Shown: piece by piece, positions 1 to 9,491 of the stretch
How the letters are laid out: every line of letters begins with the position of its first letter
How positions within the stretch are numbered: position 1 is the stretch's first letter
Source of the DNA: Pinguiococcus pyrenoidosus
Lineage: Eukaryota > Sar > Pinguiophyceae > Pinguiochrysidales > Pinguiochrysidaceae
Reading direction: 5' to 3'
NCBI GenBank assembly: GCA_019677205.1
Contig: JAAMXY010000990.1
Coordinates: 1-22,822, forward strand
Length of the DNA: 22,822 bases
Program-made: the position numbers and the translations under genes
Notes under the pieces: generated by a model
What the model saw: the letters and a program-made list of their open reading frames with translations, nothing else
The model's database searches: none
Told to the model about the DNA's origin: nothing

Positions 1-309
1 CGGAACTGGCCCGAGGCTCTCCAGCCCCGTCGATAGGGTGCACCTTGGCCACGTGATCTTTGGTCTCGCTCATGTTTCGGCCGGCGGCGCCATTTTGGCC
101 TCAACGACGTGATGGAGAACCGGTCAAACGAGACTGACCATCGTGTCACATGGACGTCTTGAAGGTCCATTTCATGGGGTGAGCATGGGAACGGGAAGAG
201 AAACCGGTTTCGAGATAGAGAAATTCCGAAGGACAGAGTCGAAGCTGTGGATGTTGTTCTCCGCAAGCTTCTCAGGCGGACCTCTTTCCCTCTTTCGGGG
301 GTCGTTGGA

Positions 310-479
310 GGGGCAGCATCGTTGTAGGGGCAGCATCGCTGGAGGGGCAGCATCGTTGTAGGGGCAGCATCGTTGTAGGGGCAGCATCGTTGGAGGGGCA
401 GCATCGTTGTAGAGGCAGCATCGTTGGAGGGGCAGCATCGTTGTAGAGGCAGCATTGCTGGAGGGGCAGCATCGCTGGA
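310..479. repeat. 17-bp tandem repeat, 10 units
   Basis: Ten consecutive 17-bp units of the form GGGGCAGCATCGTTGTA start at 310, 327, 344 and so on to 463. The units vary mainly at three positions: TTGTA versus TTGGA or CTGGA at the end, and GGGG versus GAGG at the start. There are no spacers, so it is not a CRISPR array. On the minus strand it reads as a cysteine/proline-rich repeat with a 17-residue period, because 17 is not a multiple of 3. This is more likely a non-coding minisatellite than a gene. Confidence 0.9.
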
Positions 480-540
480 GGCAGCTTAAGTTTTGAGCCT
501 GCTGAGAGAGTTGCCTTGTTCGTCCTGGTACGAGCGAGGC

Positions 541-582
541 AGAGAGTAAGAGAGAGAGAGTAAACAAGAGAGAGAGAAAGAG
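541..582. repeat. Imperfect GA-rich simple repeat
   Basis: An interrupted AGAGAG tract containing TAAG and TAAACAAG breaks. On the strand of the neighbouring peptidyl-tRNA hydrolase gene it reads as a CT-rich stretch about 45 nt beyond the stop codon, so it would fall in the 3' UTR or just past it. Confidence 0.7.
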
Positions 583-625
583 TTCGTGTTTGTTGTTTCT
601 GCCCGAGTTTGCGACTGGCTTCCCT

Positions 626-1803
<1,178 letters not shown>

Positions 1804-2276
1804 CTCCCGAGACGCCGCTCCGGAGCGGAGAGCCTCCAGAACGGCCACACCGCGCCGGTCGGACAGAGACGACCGGCGGGAAACGTCAGCAGAACATCTG
1901 GATGTCCCCTCGGACATCCGGGGCCTTCGAGGCCCCGGGGCTCCTCGGAGGCCTCTCCGGCTGCCTGCGGCGTATGCCGCGCCGAAACCGAAGTCCTCGA
2001 CGCCAGCTTGGGCCATGGCGCGTGGGTCGGATGTGGCGCTCGGCGGCGAGGCGCTGCAGAGGGCCTCTGGACAGGCCTCTGGAGGCGGCCCTGCGCCGCT
2101 GCGCTGCCACGTCGGGACAGTTGGCAGCGAAGGCACTGCGGCGGGCCCGAAAGCGAAAGGCACACCGGGTCCCATGGAGCGGCGACGGCTCCGGACGGCG
2201 CGCTGCCGGGGACGAGGCTGAAGCGGCACCACCTGCTTGTCGGGCGTGAGCCAGAGCGGCGGAACGCTGAAGCGCC
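1804..2276. promoter_or_regulatory. Divergent intergenic region between Pth and the K+ channel gene
   Basis: 473 bp separate the two start codons, so it should contain both promoters and 5' UTRs. It is GC-rich and has no obvious TATA box. GGCGGGAAAC at 1875-1884 is the E2F-like core also found in the OTU/CCT zeta spacer. Read on the Pth strand it is GTTTCCCGCC, 72 nt upstream of the Pth start. Promoter function is inferred from position and the shared motif. Confidence 0.45.
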
Positions 2277-5200
2277 ATGCGTGCGGTGATGGCCGTCCGC
2301 CTGGCTGTGCGGGCCTTCACCGAGCGGGTCGCTCCGCCGGAGAGGTCTGCACGCAAGCGGATGAGCCGGCATTTCTTCCGCACGATGCGGACGGGCCGTC
2401 GCATTTTCGCCTCCGCGGCAATTGCTCCCTTTGAGGAACCCTACGCGCGAGGGGAAAAGCTTCGGAAGGAGCCCAAGCTTACCGAGGAGCAGCGCGATGT
2501 CCTGATATCCTGGGCCATTCGAGCGAAGAAGCGCGTGCAGAGCCGCCGGAAGCTGGTCGCCTATCCCACCGGGCCGGCGAAACGCTACTGGGACGGCTGG
2601 ATGAGCCTCCTCATCGCGTACACGGTGCTCATCGTGCCTTTCCTACTGAGCTTCGAGGTGGACATGACGACCGGCGCTTTGTTCTACTCCAGCCTGGTTA
2701 TCGACGTCATGTTCTTCCTTGACATCGCGGTGACCTTCAATACGGCGGTTGCGAAGGGAAGCGGCTACATCACGAATCGGCGCCAGATTGCCAGAGAGTA
2801 CCTCAGGTCTTGGTTCGTGCCCGACCTGATAGGCACCATCCCCTTCGATATCATCGTCCCTGTCTTCCTGTCCGACAACAGCTCCTCCTTTGCGAGCCTC
2901 AAGCTGATCCGCACGATCCGCTTTCTCCGGCTGATGAAGCTGGCCCGCTTCATGCGCTTTCACCGGAAGATCTCGACGCTGGCCTTGGAGGACTTTGTGA
3001 ACCCCTTCTTCCTGGAGCTGTGCAACTTGCTGGCGAGGATCGTCTTCATGATCCACGTCGTCGCCTGCGTTTGGCACGCGGTGGCGAACTGCAGCTTGTA
3101 TGACGACGGCGACTACACTTTCGAGGACTGGCGCCGCTGCGGGGGAAACACCCACATGAGTCAGTACCTGGCAGCTTTCTACTTCACCACGGCCACCATC
3201 ATGGCCGTGGGCTACGGCGATATCTCCGGAAACACCGCGGAGGAGCGCCTCCTTGCCATCTGCATTCAGATGCTGGGCGCGATATCCATCGGTTTCATCA
3301 TCGCCAGCGTGACGAAGATCGTCGAGAGCATCAACGTCCAGGGTGCTCGCATCCAACAGAAGCTCATCGAGCTGAAGATGTGGGCACAGACTCGCAAGCT
3401 GCCTCCGAAGCTGCAGCATAAAGTGATGAACCACTACGAGCACTACCTCTGGAGCACCACCGTCTTCGACGAGGACTTCGTGCAGACCATGTGCAGCGCA
3501 ACGCTGCGAACGCGCATCATGGAGGCCGGGCACGCCAAGCGCCTTTCCGCCCTCGGAGGAGCGTTCCCGACCCTAGGACGGGAGGTGCTGCAGAACATCA
3601 GCTCGCTGGTGATCCCGCTGCACCTGAATGCCGGGGACACGATTTTGACGACGGGCAACTACGTGTCCCAGGTGTACATCCTTCAACACGGTTGCCTCTT
3701 CCTGAGAGTCCTTCGCGACCTCGAGCCGACGCTGTGCGGCGTGATCACGGCGCCCTTCTGCCTGGGCCTTCACTCCCTGATCCGCCACGAGAAGACGAAC
3801 TACACTGCGGCCGCGCAGCGGGCGTCCGACCTGTTCTTCATGAATGATGTGGACATCTTCTGGTTGTGCGGCATTAGTTCCGAATTCGAGAGAGCGGCTG
3901 CCAAGGAAGTCTCCACGGTGCAGGACCAGTTTTCGGCAGTCCTGGCGTCAGAGACTGTGACGACAGAGCAGCATTTGTACAAGAGGACCACAGCGCTGCT
4001 GTTCTGCGGCCGCGAGGTCCGCAAGGCCGAGACCTTTTCGTTCGACGGCATTGATCGAGATGCGGATCCTTTCTCGTCTCATAGCATCTTTGTGCCAAAA
4101 CAAGTGATTCTGCGCTCGGAGCGATTGGAAGCAGCCTCTGGAGAGGCAGTTGAGAATCGTCGAAGAAAGTCGGGAGGGAAGCAGATTCCAAAGCATGCCG
4201 TGCTGCTGTCCCAAACCGGTGCTACAACGACGCTCCTCAGCAGCACCGACTCGAATCGGTCGAAGGCCTCCGACGACGACAGATCGTACCTACGGCGGTG
4301 CTGGTTCGCCGTGCTGAATCCAAGCAGCTATGCCAAATCGTCCTGGGACCTGCTCATCGCCACCATCATCGTGCAGAGTCTTTTCGTCGTGCCTTTCCGA
4401 CTAGCTCACAACGTCGCACAGAACACCGCATGGGACGTGATTGACTGGGTGACCGACGCTTTATTCGCGTTGGACATCATCTTGACGTTCAACACCGCCG
4501 TGGTCTTGGACAACGTGCAAATCATCGTCACCAGGCGCGGCATCATCGACAACTATCTCCGAGGATGGTTCATGGTCGACTTCATCTCTACGGTACCCTT
4601 GGACAAGCTCCTGGCGTTCGCGATCGACTCAGCAGCGCAGCTACGCAGCTTGCGCCTCATTCGCGTGATCCGGCTCGCGAGGCTTCTGAAGCTGGCGAGA
4701 GTCCTGCGGGTGAAGTCGGCCCTCCGCAAGTACGCAGAGCGCTTCGACCTCAACCCCCTGTACATGAAGGTCGGCAGCACCATGTTCTATCTGTACACCA
4801 TGGCTCACCTCGGAGGCGCGATCTTCGCCGTCATCGGCCGGGCGCCCAACGGCGTTCCCACGTCGGGCGGACGCTGCTCCTACGACTTCGCAGACGACGA
4901 CTCGGTGCTCCGCGAGTACCAAGGTGCCGATCAGTGCTCTTGGATAGCGGTGGAGTTCGGCGCGGCAGACTCGGAGCGGCCACTTGACGCGTGGTATGTC
5001 GCGAGCATCTACTTTCTCTTCACGACGATGACGACGGTGGGATACGGCGATATCCTGCCGACGAACGACTACGAGAGAGTCTTCGTCACGGCCGTCATGT
5101 TCGTCGGCGCCACCGTTTTCTCCTATGTGGTCGGCTCCGTGAGCGCGCTGGTCTCGTCCAGCAACGTCGCCGCTCGGATCCAGAACCAAATGATGCAGAT

Positions 5201-6632
5201 CGCTCAAGCTTTGTCAGAGGCCGGCGTCCATCCGCTGATCAGAACTCAGGCCCAGAGGCTCATCGAGTTTCGCCTCAGCACCACGTCGCCAGTGGATGAG
5301 CAACGCATCTTGGGCGCCCTTTACGGGCCCCTTCGGAATGAGGTCCTCATGCAGATGCACCGAACTGCGACGGCGGCGGTTCCGGCCTTTCAAAACGTCG
5401 CGGTGACGACCCTGGCGACCATTCTTAGCTACTGCGAGCCGCTCTTGGCCTTGCAAGGCCGCGCTGTGTACACGTGCCACGTTGGCGCCGGGGCCGTGTA
5501 CTTCGTGATCTCCGGCAGTGTCGGGCTTGTGCGGAGAACGGCTGCGGAAGGTGCGGTCGGTGCCAGAAAGGTGCGGCCTAGGATTCTTCGCGCGGGACAC
5601 TGGTTTGGCGGCGACTTCCTGTACTTCGCACCGAGCGGCGAGCCCGTGCCGCTGGAGGACTCGACGCTGTACGTGCTATCGAACGCGAACTTGCTGAGGA
5701 TGCTGGACCACCAGCCCCAGGCCTTCTCGTCCCTCATGAAGATCCTACACAAGCACTCGAACAGGCCGGATGCGGCGTCCGATGCCAACCTCCAGCGGTC
5801 CGACGTGCCTGCGAACATTCTTGCCGCAGCCCAGAAGTTCACGGCACGTTTGCCCCGGGAGACGAGGCTGGAAAGCGTGGGGAGCGCAGGGTCCGACTCG
5901 GAGCCACTGTCGGAGGACCTCGTAGACGATCTGGCTGCGAGCATCATCGCGACGGCTCCCACGGAAGTGGAGCCGATGAACGGTGTGCTGAGGGCGGTGA
6001 CGCACTCTGGACGGCAGTCGCAGCGATTCTCGTCCATCACAGGCTTGCCAAGCAGGACCTCGGCGAAAGAGATGGATCGTGACAGAAGATTCGTGGCATT
6101 CCTCTCCCAGCACCGCCGGAAGGCGATCCAGAAAGGCCTTGTCCCTGCCGAAGTTGAGCACCTTCGCCGGCACGCCCTGGCGGCGATCGAGCAGCAAGAC
6201 GATGGGCCTTTCGAGGAGCTTTCCCCGCTCGGAGAAGGCCCCGCAAGGCGAGAGAAGGACGACCAGCTCTCGCCCTTCATACGGCAGCTCCTCGCGAAGC
6301 AGCGAGAGCAGAAAGGTGCGAAGGTAAGCCGAAAGCGGCTGTCGGAGAAGTTTCGAAACCCTGCGAAGCTCGTGGACGCGTCGGCAACCCCGCACGAGGC
6401 TTCCGCTCCATCATCTGTACTCCCCGAGCTGGGCTCAGAAGACGCGAGGGGCGTGAGCTCGTTGCCGAAATTTGCTGGCCTGGGCTCGGTGTCAGGCGGG
6501 AACGGCCCCGGTGCGCAGCCCACGCTTGTGGAATCCTTCGACGCATGGGACGAGAGGGGAAGGCAGAGGAACCTGTCGGTACACGAACCGGAAAGACATC
6601 CGTCTCCGAGGAAGACGACGGAGCAACGGTAG
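2277..6632 (+). CDS. Tandem-repeat voltage-gated potassium channel (2 x 6TM, EAG/CNG-like), intronless
   Basis: A single open frame of 1451 residues containing two complete six-transmembrane channel repeats. Repeat 1: S1 about 108-128, S2 137-158, S3 179-198, S4 207-229 (LIRTIRFLRLMKLARFMRF, Arg/Lys at every third or fourth position), S5 244-272, and a pore with TTATIMAVGYGD (GYGD 312-315). A linker and a cyclic-nucleotide-binding-like region follow at about 443-540. Repeat 2: S1 about 688, S2 723, S3 764, S4 789-815 (LRLIRVIRLARLLKLARVL), S5 830, pore TTMTTVGYGD (GYGD 922-925), S6 936-960, and a second binding-like region near 1054-1145. Both filters are canonical for K+, and the arrangement resembles EAG/KCNH and plant Shaker-type channels. 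Two such chains would make one four-repeat pore. The last 300 residues are charged and low-complexity, without a recognised domain. The ATG at 2277 has G at -3; further in-frame ATGs follow within 40 codons. No intron is needed over 4.3 kb, unlike most neighbours. Confidence 0.93.
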   Translation: MRAVMAVRLAVRAFTERVAPPERSARKRMSRHFFRTMRTGRRIFASAAIAPFEEPYARGEKLRKEPKLTEEQRDVLISWAIRAKKRVQSRRKLVAYPTGPAKRYWDGWMSLLIAYTVLIVPFLLSFEVDMTTGALFYSSLVIDVMFFLDIAVTFNTAVAKGSGYITNRRQIAREYLRSWFVPDLIGTIPFDIIVPVFLSDNSSSFASLKLIRTIRFLRLMKLARFMRFHRKISTLALEDFVNPFFLELCNLLARIVFMIHVVACVWHAVANCSLYDDGDYTFEDWRRCGGNTHMSQYLAAFYFTTATIMAVGYGDISGNTAEERLLAICIQMLGAISIGFIIASVTKIVESINVQGARIQQKLIELKMWAQTRKLPPKLQHKVMNHYEHYLWSTTVFDEDFVQTMCSATLRTRIMEAGHAKRLSALGGAFPTLGREVLQNISSLVIPLHLNAGDTILTTGNYVSQVYILQHGCLFLRVLRDLEPTLCGVITAPFCLGLHSLIRHEKTNYTAAAQRASDLFFMNDVDIFWLCGISSEFERAAAKEVSTVQDQFSAVLASETVTTEQHLYKRTTALLFCGREVRKAETFSFDGIDRDADPFSSHSIFVPKQVILRSERLEAASGEAVENRRRKSGGKQIPKHAVLLSQTGATTTLLSSTDSNRSKASDDDRSYLRRCWFAVLNPSSYAKSSWDLLIATIIVQSLFVVPFRLAHNVAQNTAWDVIDWVTDALFALDIILTFNTAVVLDNVQIIVTRRGIIDNYLRGWFMVDFISTVPLDKLLAFAIDSAAQLRSLRLIRVIRLARLLKLARVLRVKSALRKYAERFDLNPLYMKVGSTMFYLYTMAHLGGAIFAVIGRAPNGVPTSGGRCSYDFADDDSVLREYQGADQCSWIAVEFGAADSERPLDAWYVASIYFLFTTMTTVGYGDILPTNDYERVFVTAVMFVGATVFSYVVGSVSALVSSSNVAARIQNQMMQIAQALSEAGVHPLIRTQAQRLIEFRLSTTSPVDEQRILGALYGPLRNEVLMQMHRTATAAVPAFQNVAVTTLATILSYCEPLLALQGRAVYTCHVGAGAVYFVISGSVGLVRRTAAEGAVGARKVRPRILRAGHWFGGDFLYFAPSGEPVPLEDSTLYVLSNANLLRMLDHQPQAFSSLMKILHKHSNRPDAASDANLQRSDVPANILAAAQKFTARLPRETRLESVGSAGSDSEPLSEDLVDDLAASIIATAPTEVEPMNGVLRAVTHSGRQSQRFSSITGLPSRTSAKEMDRDRRFVAFLSQHRRKAIQKGLVPAEVEHLRRHALAAIEQQDDGPFEELSPLGEGPARREKDDQLSPFIRQLLAKQREQKGAKVSRKRLSEKFRNPAKLVDASATPHEASAPSSVLPELGSEDARGVSSLPKFAGLGSVSGGNGPGAQPTLVESFDAWDERGRQRNLSVHEPERHPSPRKTTEQR

Positions 6633-6824
6633 TGGTGGCGATGTCTGTCACAGAGGAAGGAAGCCTGGCACTCGACGTAGTAGGCGCGGGTTGGCAACGG
6701 ATAAGAGCGGTTTGCCAGCGGCGCTCCTCGTCGGTCTCTCTGCAGCTTCCCAGGACGCAACTGGTGTGAAACTCGTTTTTTTTTCCCTCGGAGATGGCTT
6801 TATGCTCCCCTCCGAAGGGAATCC
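6633..6824. other. Tail-to-tail spacer between channel and OTU genes
   Basis: 192 bp between the channel stop codon and the OTU-gene stop codon. It must hold both 3' ends. There is a short T-run at 6777-6785, but I see no canonical AATAAA polyadenylation signal. Confidence 0.5.
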
Positions 6825-8083
6825 TTAGATATCCAGCGTCTGTGCCATTCTGGAAGCTGTCGCATCTACATCTGCTTCGTCCTGTGGCGCGTCGGCCTGA
6901 GCCTCGTTCAGTTTCTGCAGCTTCTCGACTTTTGCTTGCCGCCTGATTCGCTCCCGCTCGACCTTGTCGTACAGCCTCTCCACCTTGCAAGGAGCAGCAT
7001 TCCACGGAAGTTTGTGAGGATGCATGCGGATCGGAACTGCCAACAGCTGCCCCCACCTTCTTCCGAACTAGTCTCATCTTCCGTGCCTGCCTTTGCGACA
7101 ACTCGGCCATCCCATCGGGGCCCTTGCTGCCCTTGAGCTCAAAAAGACGATCCACGGCTGCGCCGACGTCGTCGTCGACGCTCAGTAAGGCGCGAATGGC
7201 ATCCTAGATCCGAGGGCCTATCAGCTTTGGCGCAGGAACGCAGCTGGTGCTCGCAAGGAGAAAGATCCAACCTGTCTGCTGATGTTGGGCACGTGCTCCA
7301 ACAGCGCTTCTATCTGTGAAAGGAATCAGACGACCAGAGAGCGAGGCGTTAAGCGCTACGGAAAAAGCATTCTAGGCTGCCCACCCACCTTGGCCTCATC
7401 GCCATCGTATGGAGTCTCCTCTTCAACGGCGTCTTCGGCCTCCGGCCGCTGCGCGGGGCCTGCATCTTGCTGCAGCGGGTCCACCCCGCCGAGCAGGTCC
7501 GCAAGTGGCACATGCGGCTCGGTCAAGGGAATGCACGAGTTGTAGTGCATCTCGCCATGGTAGGAAAGGTGCAGCACCGGCTTGTCGGCCTCGCCGGGCT
7601 CCGCTGACCCCAGGCGAAGCGCTGGGGCGTCGTACTGGTGCACCAGAATCTCCGCCTGCAGCAGCTGCGACGCCGCGAACAGCTCCGGATGGCCACCCCA
7701 CTCCCCATCGCAAGCCATCTTCGCCACGTAGTCGCCGAAGGTCTCGTCGTCCTCCACAAACCATCGGAAATGCTCCTCGTGCGCCCGGATGTAGCCTACG
7801 ATGGCCTCCCGCAGCTCGGCGAAGCGACCGTCCTGCCCGTACACCTGGTCCGAAAGCGAGCGGAAGAGGCAGTTCCCATCGCCAGTGACCTCGCGCACTC
7901 GGCGGCCCAACAACGCAAGCTTCTGCTCAAAATCCTGCTCGCTGGACACCTGAAGGATGGCTTCAGCAAGAGGCTTCTCGTCGGGAACTTCAGCGTGGAG
8001 CGGACCTGTTTCTTCTTCGGTGGCTTTCTGTTGGGTTTGGAAGGGGTTGGGCTCTTTTTGGGCTGCTTTCGGCCCTTTCCCAT
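6825..8083 (-). CDS. OTU-family deubiquitinase with UBA-like domain and C-terminal coiled coil (OTUD3-like), five exons
   Basis: A cysteine protease expected to remove ubiquitin. Exons (minus strand): 8083-8006, 7949-7389, 7313-7272, 7203-7057, 6983-6825. The GT-AG introns are 56, 75, 68 and 73 nt, all in phase 0, giving 328 residues. The basic N-terminus (MGKGRKQPKKS) is followed by the OTU domain: VTGDGNCLFRSL holds Asp50 and Cys53 of the active site, and HGEMHYNS holds the catalytic His161. FVEDDETF and ILVHQYDAPA match OTUD3-type proteins. Residues about 214-250 look like a UBA/CUE helix bundle (IEALLEHVPNISRQ then DAIRALLSVDDDVGAAVDRL), split by an intron. A charged coiled coil follows (VERLYDKVERERIRRQAK). 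The ATG at 8083 has G at -3 and +4; the OTU-domain frame has no upstream ATG of its own, which supports the 56-nt first intron although its donor (GTCCGC) is weak. Head-to-head with CCT zeta. Ubiquitin-chain preference cannot be told. Confidence 0.88.
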
Positions 8084-8393
8084 AGCAGAGCCTTCTGCTT
8101 CTTGACCAGGGAGAAATGGCGGGAAACAAGACCTGGCGGAAATTTTGAAAGCATCCACGAGCATTTTTGAAGTTGCATCATTTGAATTTAATGATGTATA
8201 ACATACTTTTATTGAGATGATAGTAATCCATTCACCGATCACCACTGGATTTATGAACCCAAAATTATATTTGAAATTTCCGTTGAACCAATCGGAATGC
8301 TTTTCAGTTTGTTTGGTTCCAAAGCGCTCCGGTGTTTCCCGCCATTTTGAGTTGATCCGCAGGCTGGTCAGCTCCAATCGCCTTACCTTCAGC
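8084..8393. promoter_or_regulatory. Short bidirectional promoter with inverted E2F/YY1-like motifs (OTU / CCT zeta)
   Basis: 310 bp separate the divergent start codons. The middle (about 8150-8290) is strikingly AT-rich against the GC-rich surroundings. Two perfect inverted copies of a 15-nt word flank it: AAATGGCGGGAAACA at 8114-8128 and its reverse complement TGTTTCCCGCCATTT at 8333-8347. Each lies close to one start (31 nt before OTU, 46 nt before CCT zeta) in the same orientation relative to that gene. TTTCCCGCC matches the E2F/DP site class and CGCCATTTT the YY1 class. The factor is inferred, not shown. Confidence 0.65.
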
Positions 8394-9448
8394 ATGGCAG
8401 CCCCCACCAGGCTCGTGAATCCCAACGCAGAGGTCGTGGCCAAGAGCCAGGCCCTGGCAGTCAACGTCGCGGCGGCCAAAGGCCTTCAGCAGGTACGCGA
8501 AAGACGCCATGGGACAGCCCGGCGGAAAGGAGGATGCGATGATTGCCAAGCGGTTTTGGCTCAGCGTTTAGTTTGAAGGCGAGTGGGATAGCGACAGGGG
8601 ACTGCTCAGGAGAGAGACGACGAGCTGTGGCGGAGAGGGAAGAGCAGATGGGAAAGATGCTACGCAGCCGCAGATTCGAAACGGATTGGTGAGAAGCTCG
8701 TTGGCTTTCACCGCGCACTTGGCAGAAGCGACGAGGGGTTCGTTCTGTAGGAAACAGAGGGAAGTAGGAAAGACATGGACAAAGGATCGTGCGCGCCTGG
8801 TGGGCCCAGAATGGTCTTCTGAGCAGAAGTTCGAGGTGGCAAGTGGATGGACAGCTCGATTCGAGTGCGGCCGCCCCCGCTTTGTCGCAGATTGGGTACC
8901 CAGGCAGATACCCCGCTGGACCCATCATCTAACAGAGCCTTGTACCACTCTTGGCAAAGGTGCTGAAGTCGAATCTCGGACCGCGTGGCACGCTGAAGAT
9001 GCTCGTCGGCGGCGCCGGTCAGATCAAGATCACCAAGGACGGCAAGGTGCTGCTCGGGGAGATGCAGATCCAGCACCCCACGGCCGCCATGATCGCCCGG
9101 ACCGCCACGGCTCAGGACGACATTGTCGGGGATGGCACGACCTCGGCCGTGCTTCTCACCGGCGAGCTGCTGAAGCAAGCTGAGCGCTACTTGACGGAAG
9201 GACTGCACCCGCGAGTCATTGCCGACGGCTTCGACGCCGCTCGGGACCACGTTCTTGACCTGCTCGAGGGCTTCAAGATGGAGCAGGGCGACGTCCTTGA
9301 GAATCGCGAGCTCCTCGTCAGCGTGGCGAGGACCTGTCTGCGCACCAAGCTGGCGGCAGAACTGGCAGAGTAAGGATCCCCGTTCGCTGCATCCAGCGCG
9401 ATCACGTGGGAGGCGATGGTGCTAATTGCTGCTTCGATCCGCTCTTGC

Positions 9449-9491
<43 letters not shown>

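Larger units (their letters stand above)
1..625. other. Left flank without a recognisable gene
   Basis: No open frame here resembles a known family. The stretch holds a 17-bp minisatellite (310-479) and a GA-rich tract (about 541-582), and it lies just 3' of the peptidyl-tRNA hydrolase gene, so part of it is probably that gene's 3' UTR. The 10-mer CGCCATTTTG at 88-97 also occurs in the CCT zeta promoter (8340-8349), but nothing else nearby supports a promoter. Confidence 0.6.

Noticed and set aside
310-479. Possible CRISPR array
   Set aside because: The 17-bp units are directly adjacent with no spacers, and the window is eukaryotic.
5429-6760. 443-residue minus-strand open frame
   Set aside because: It overlaps the channel's C-terminal coding region in antisense, is Ser/Arg-rich and has no recognisable domain. 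The channel frame is the supported one.
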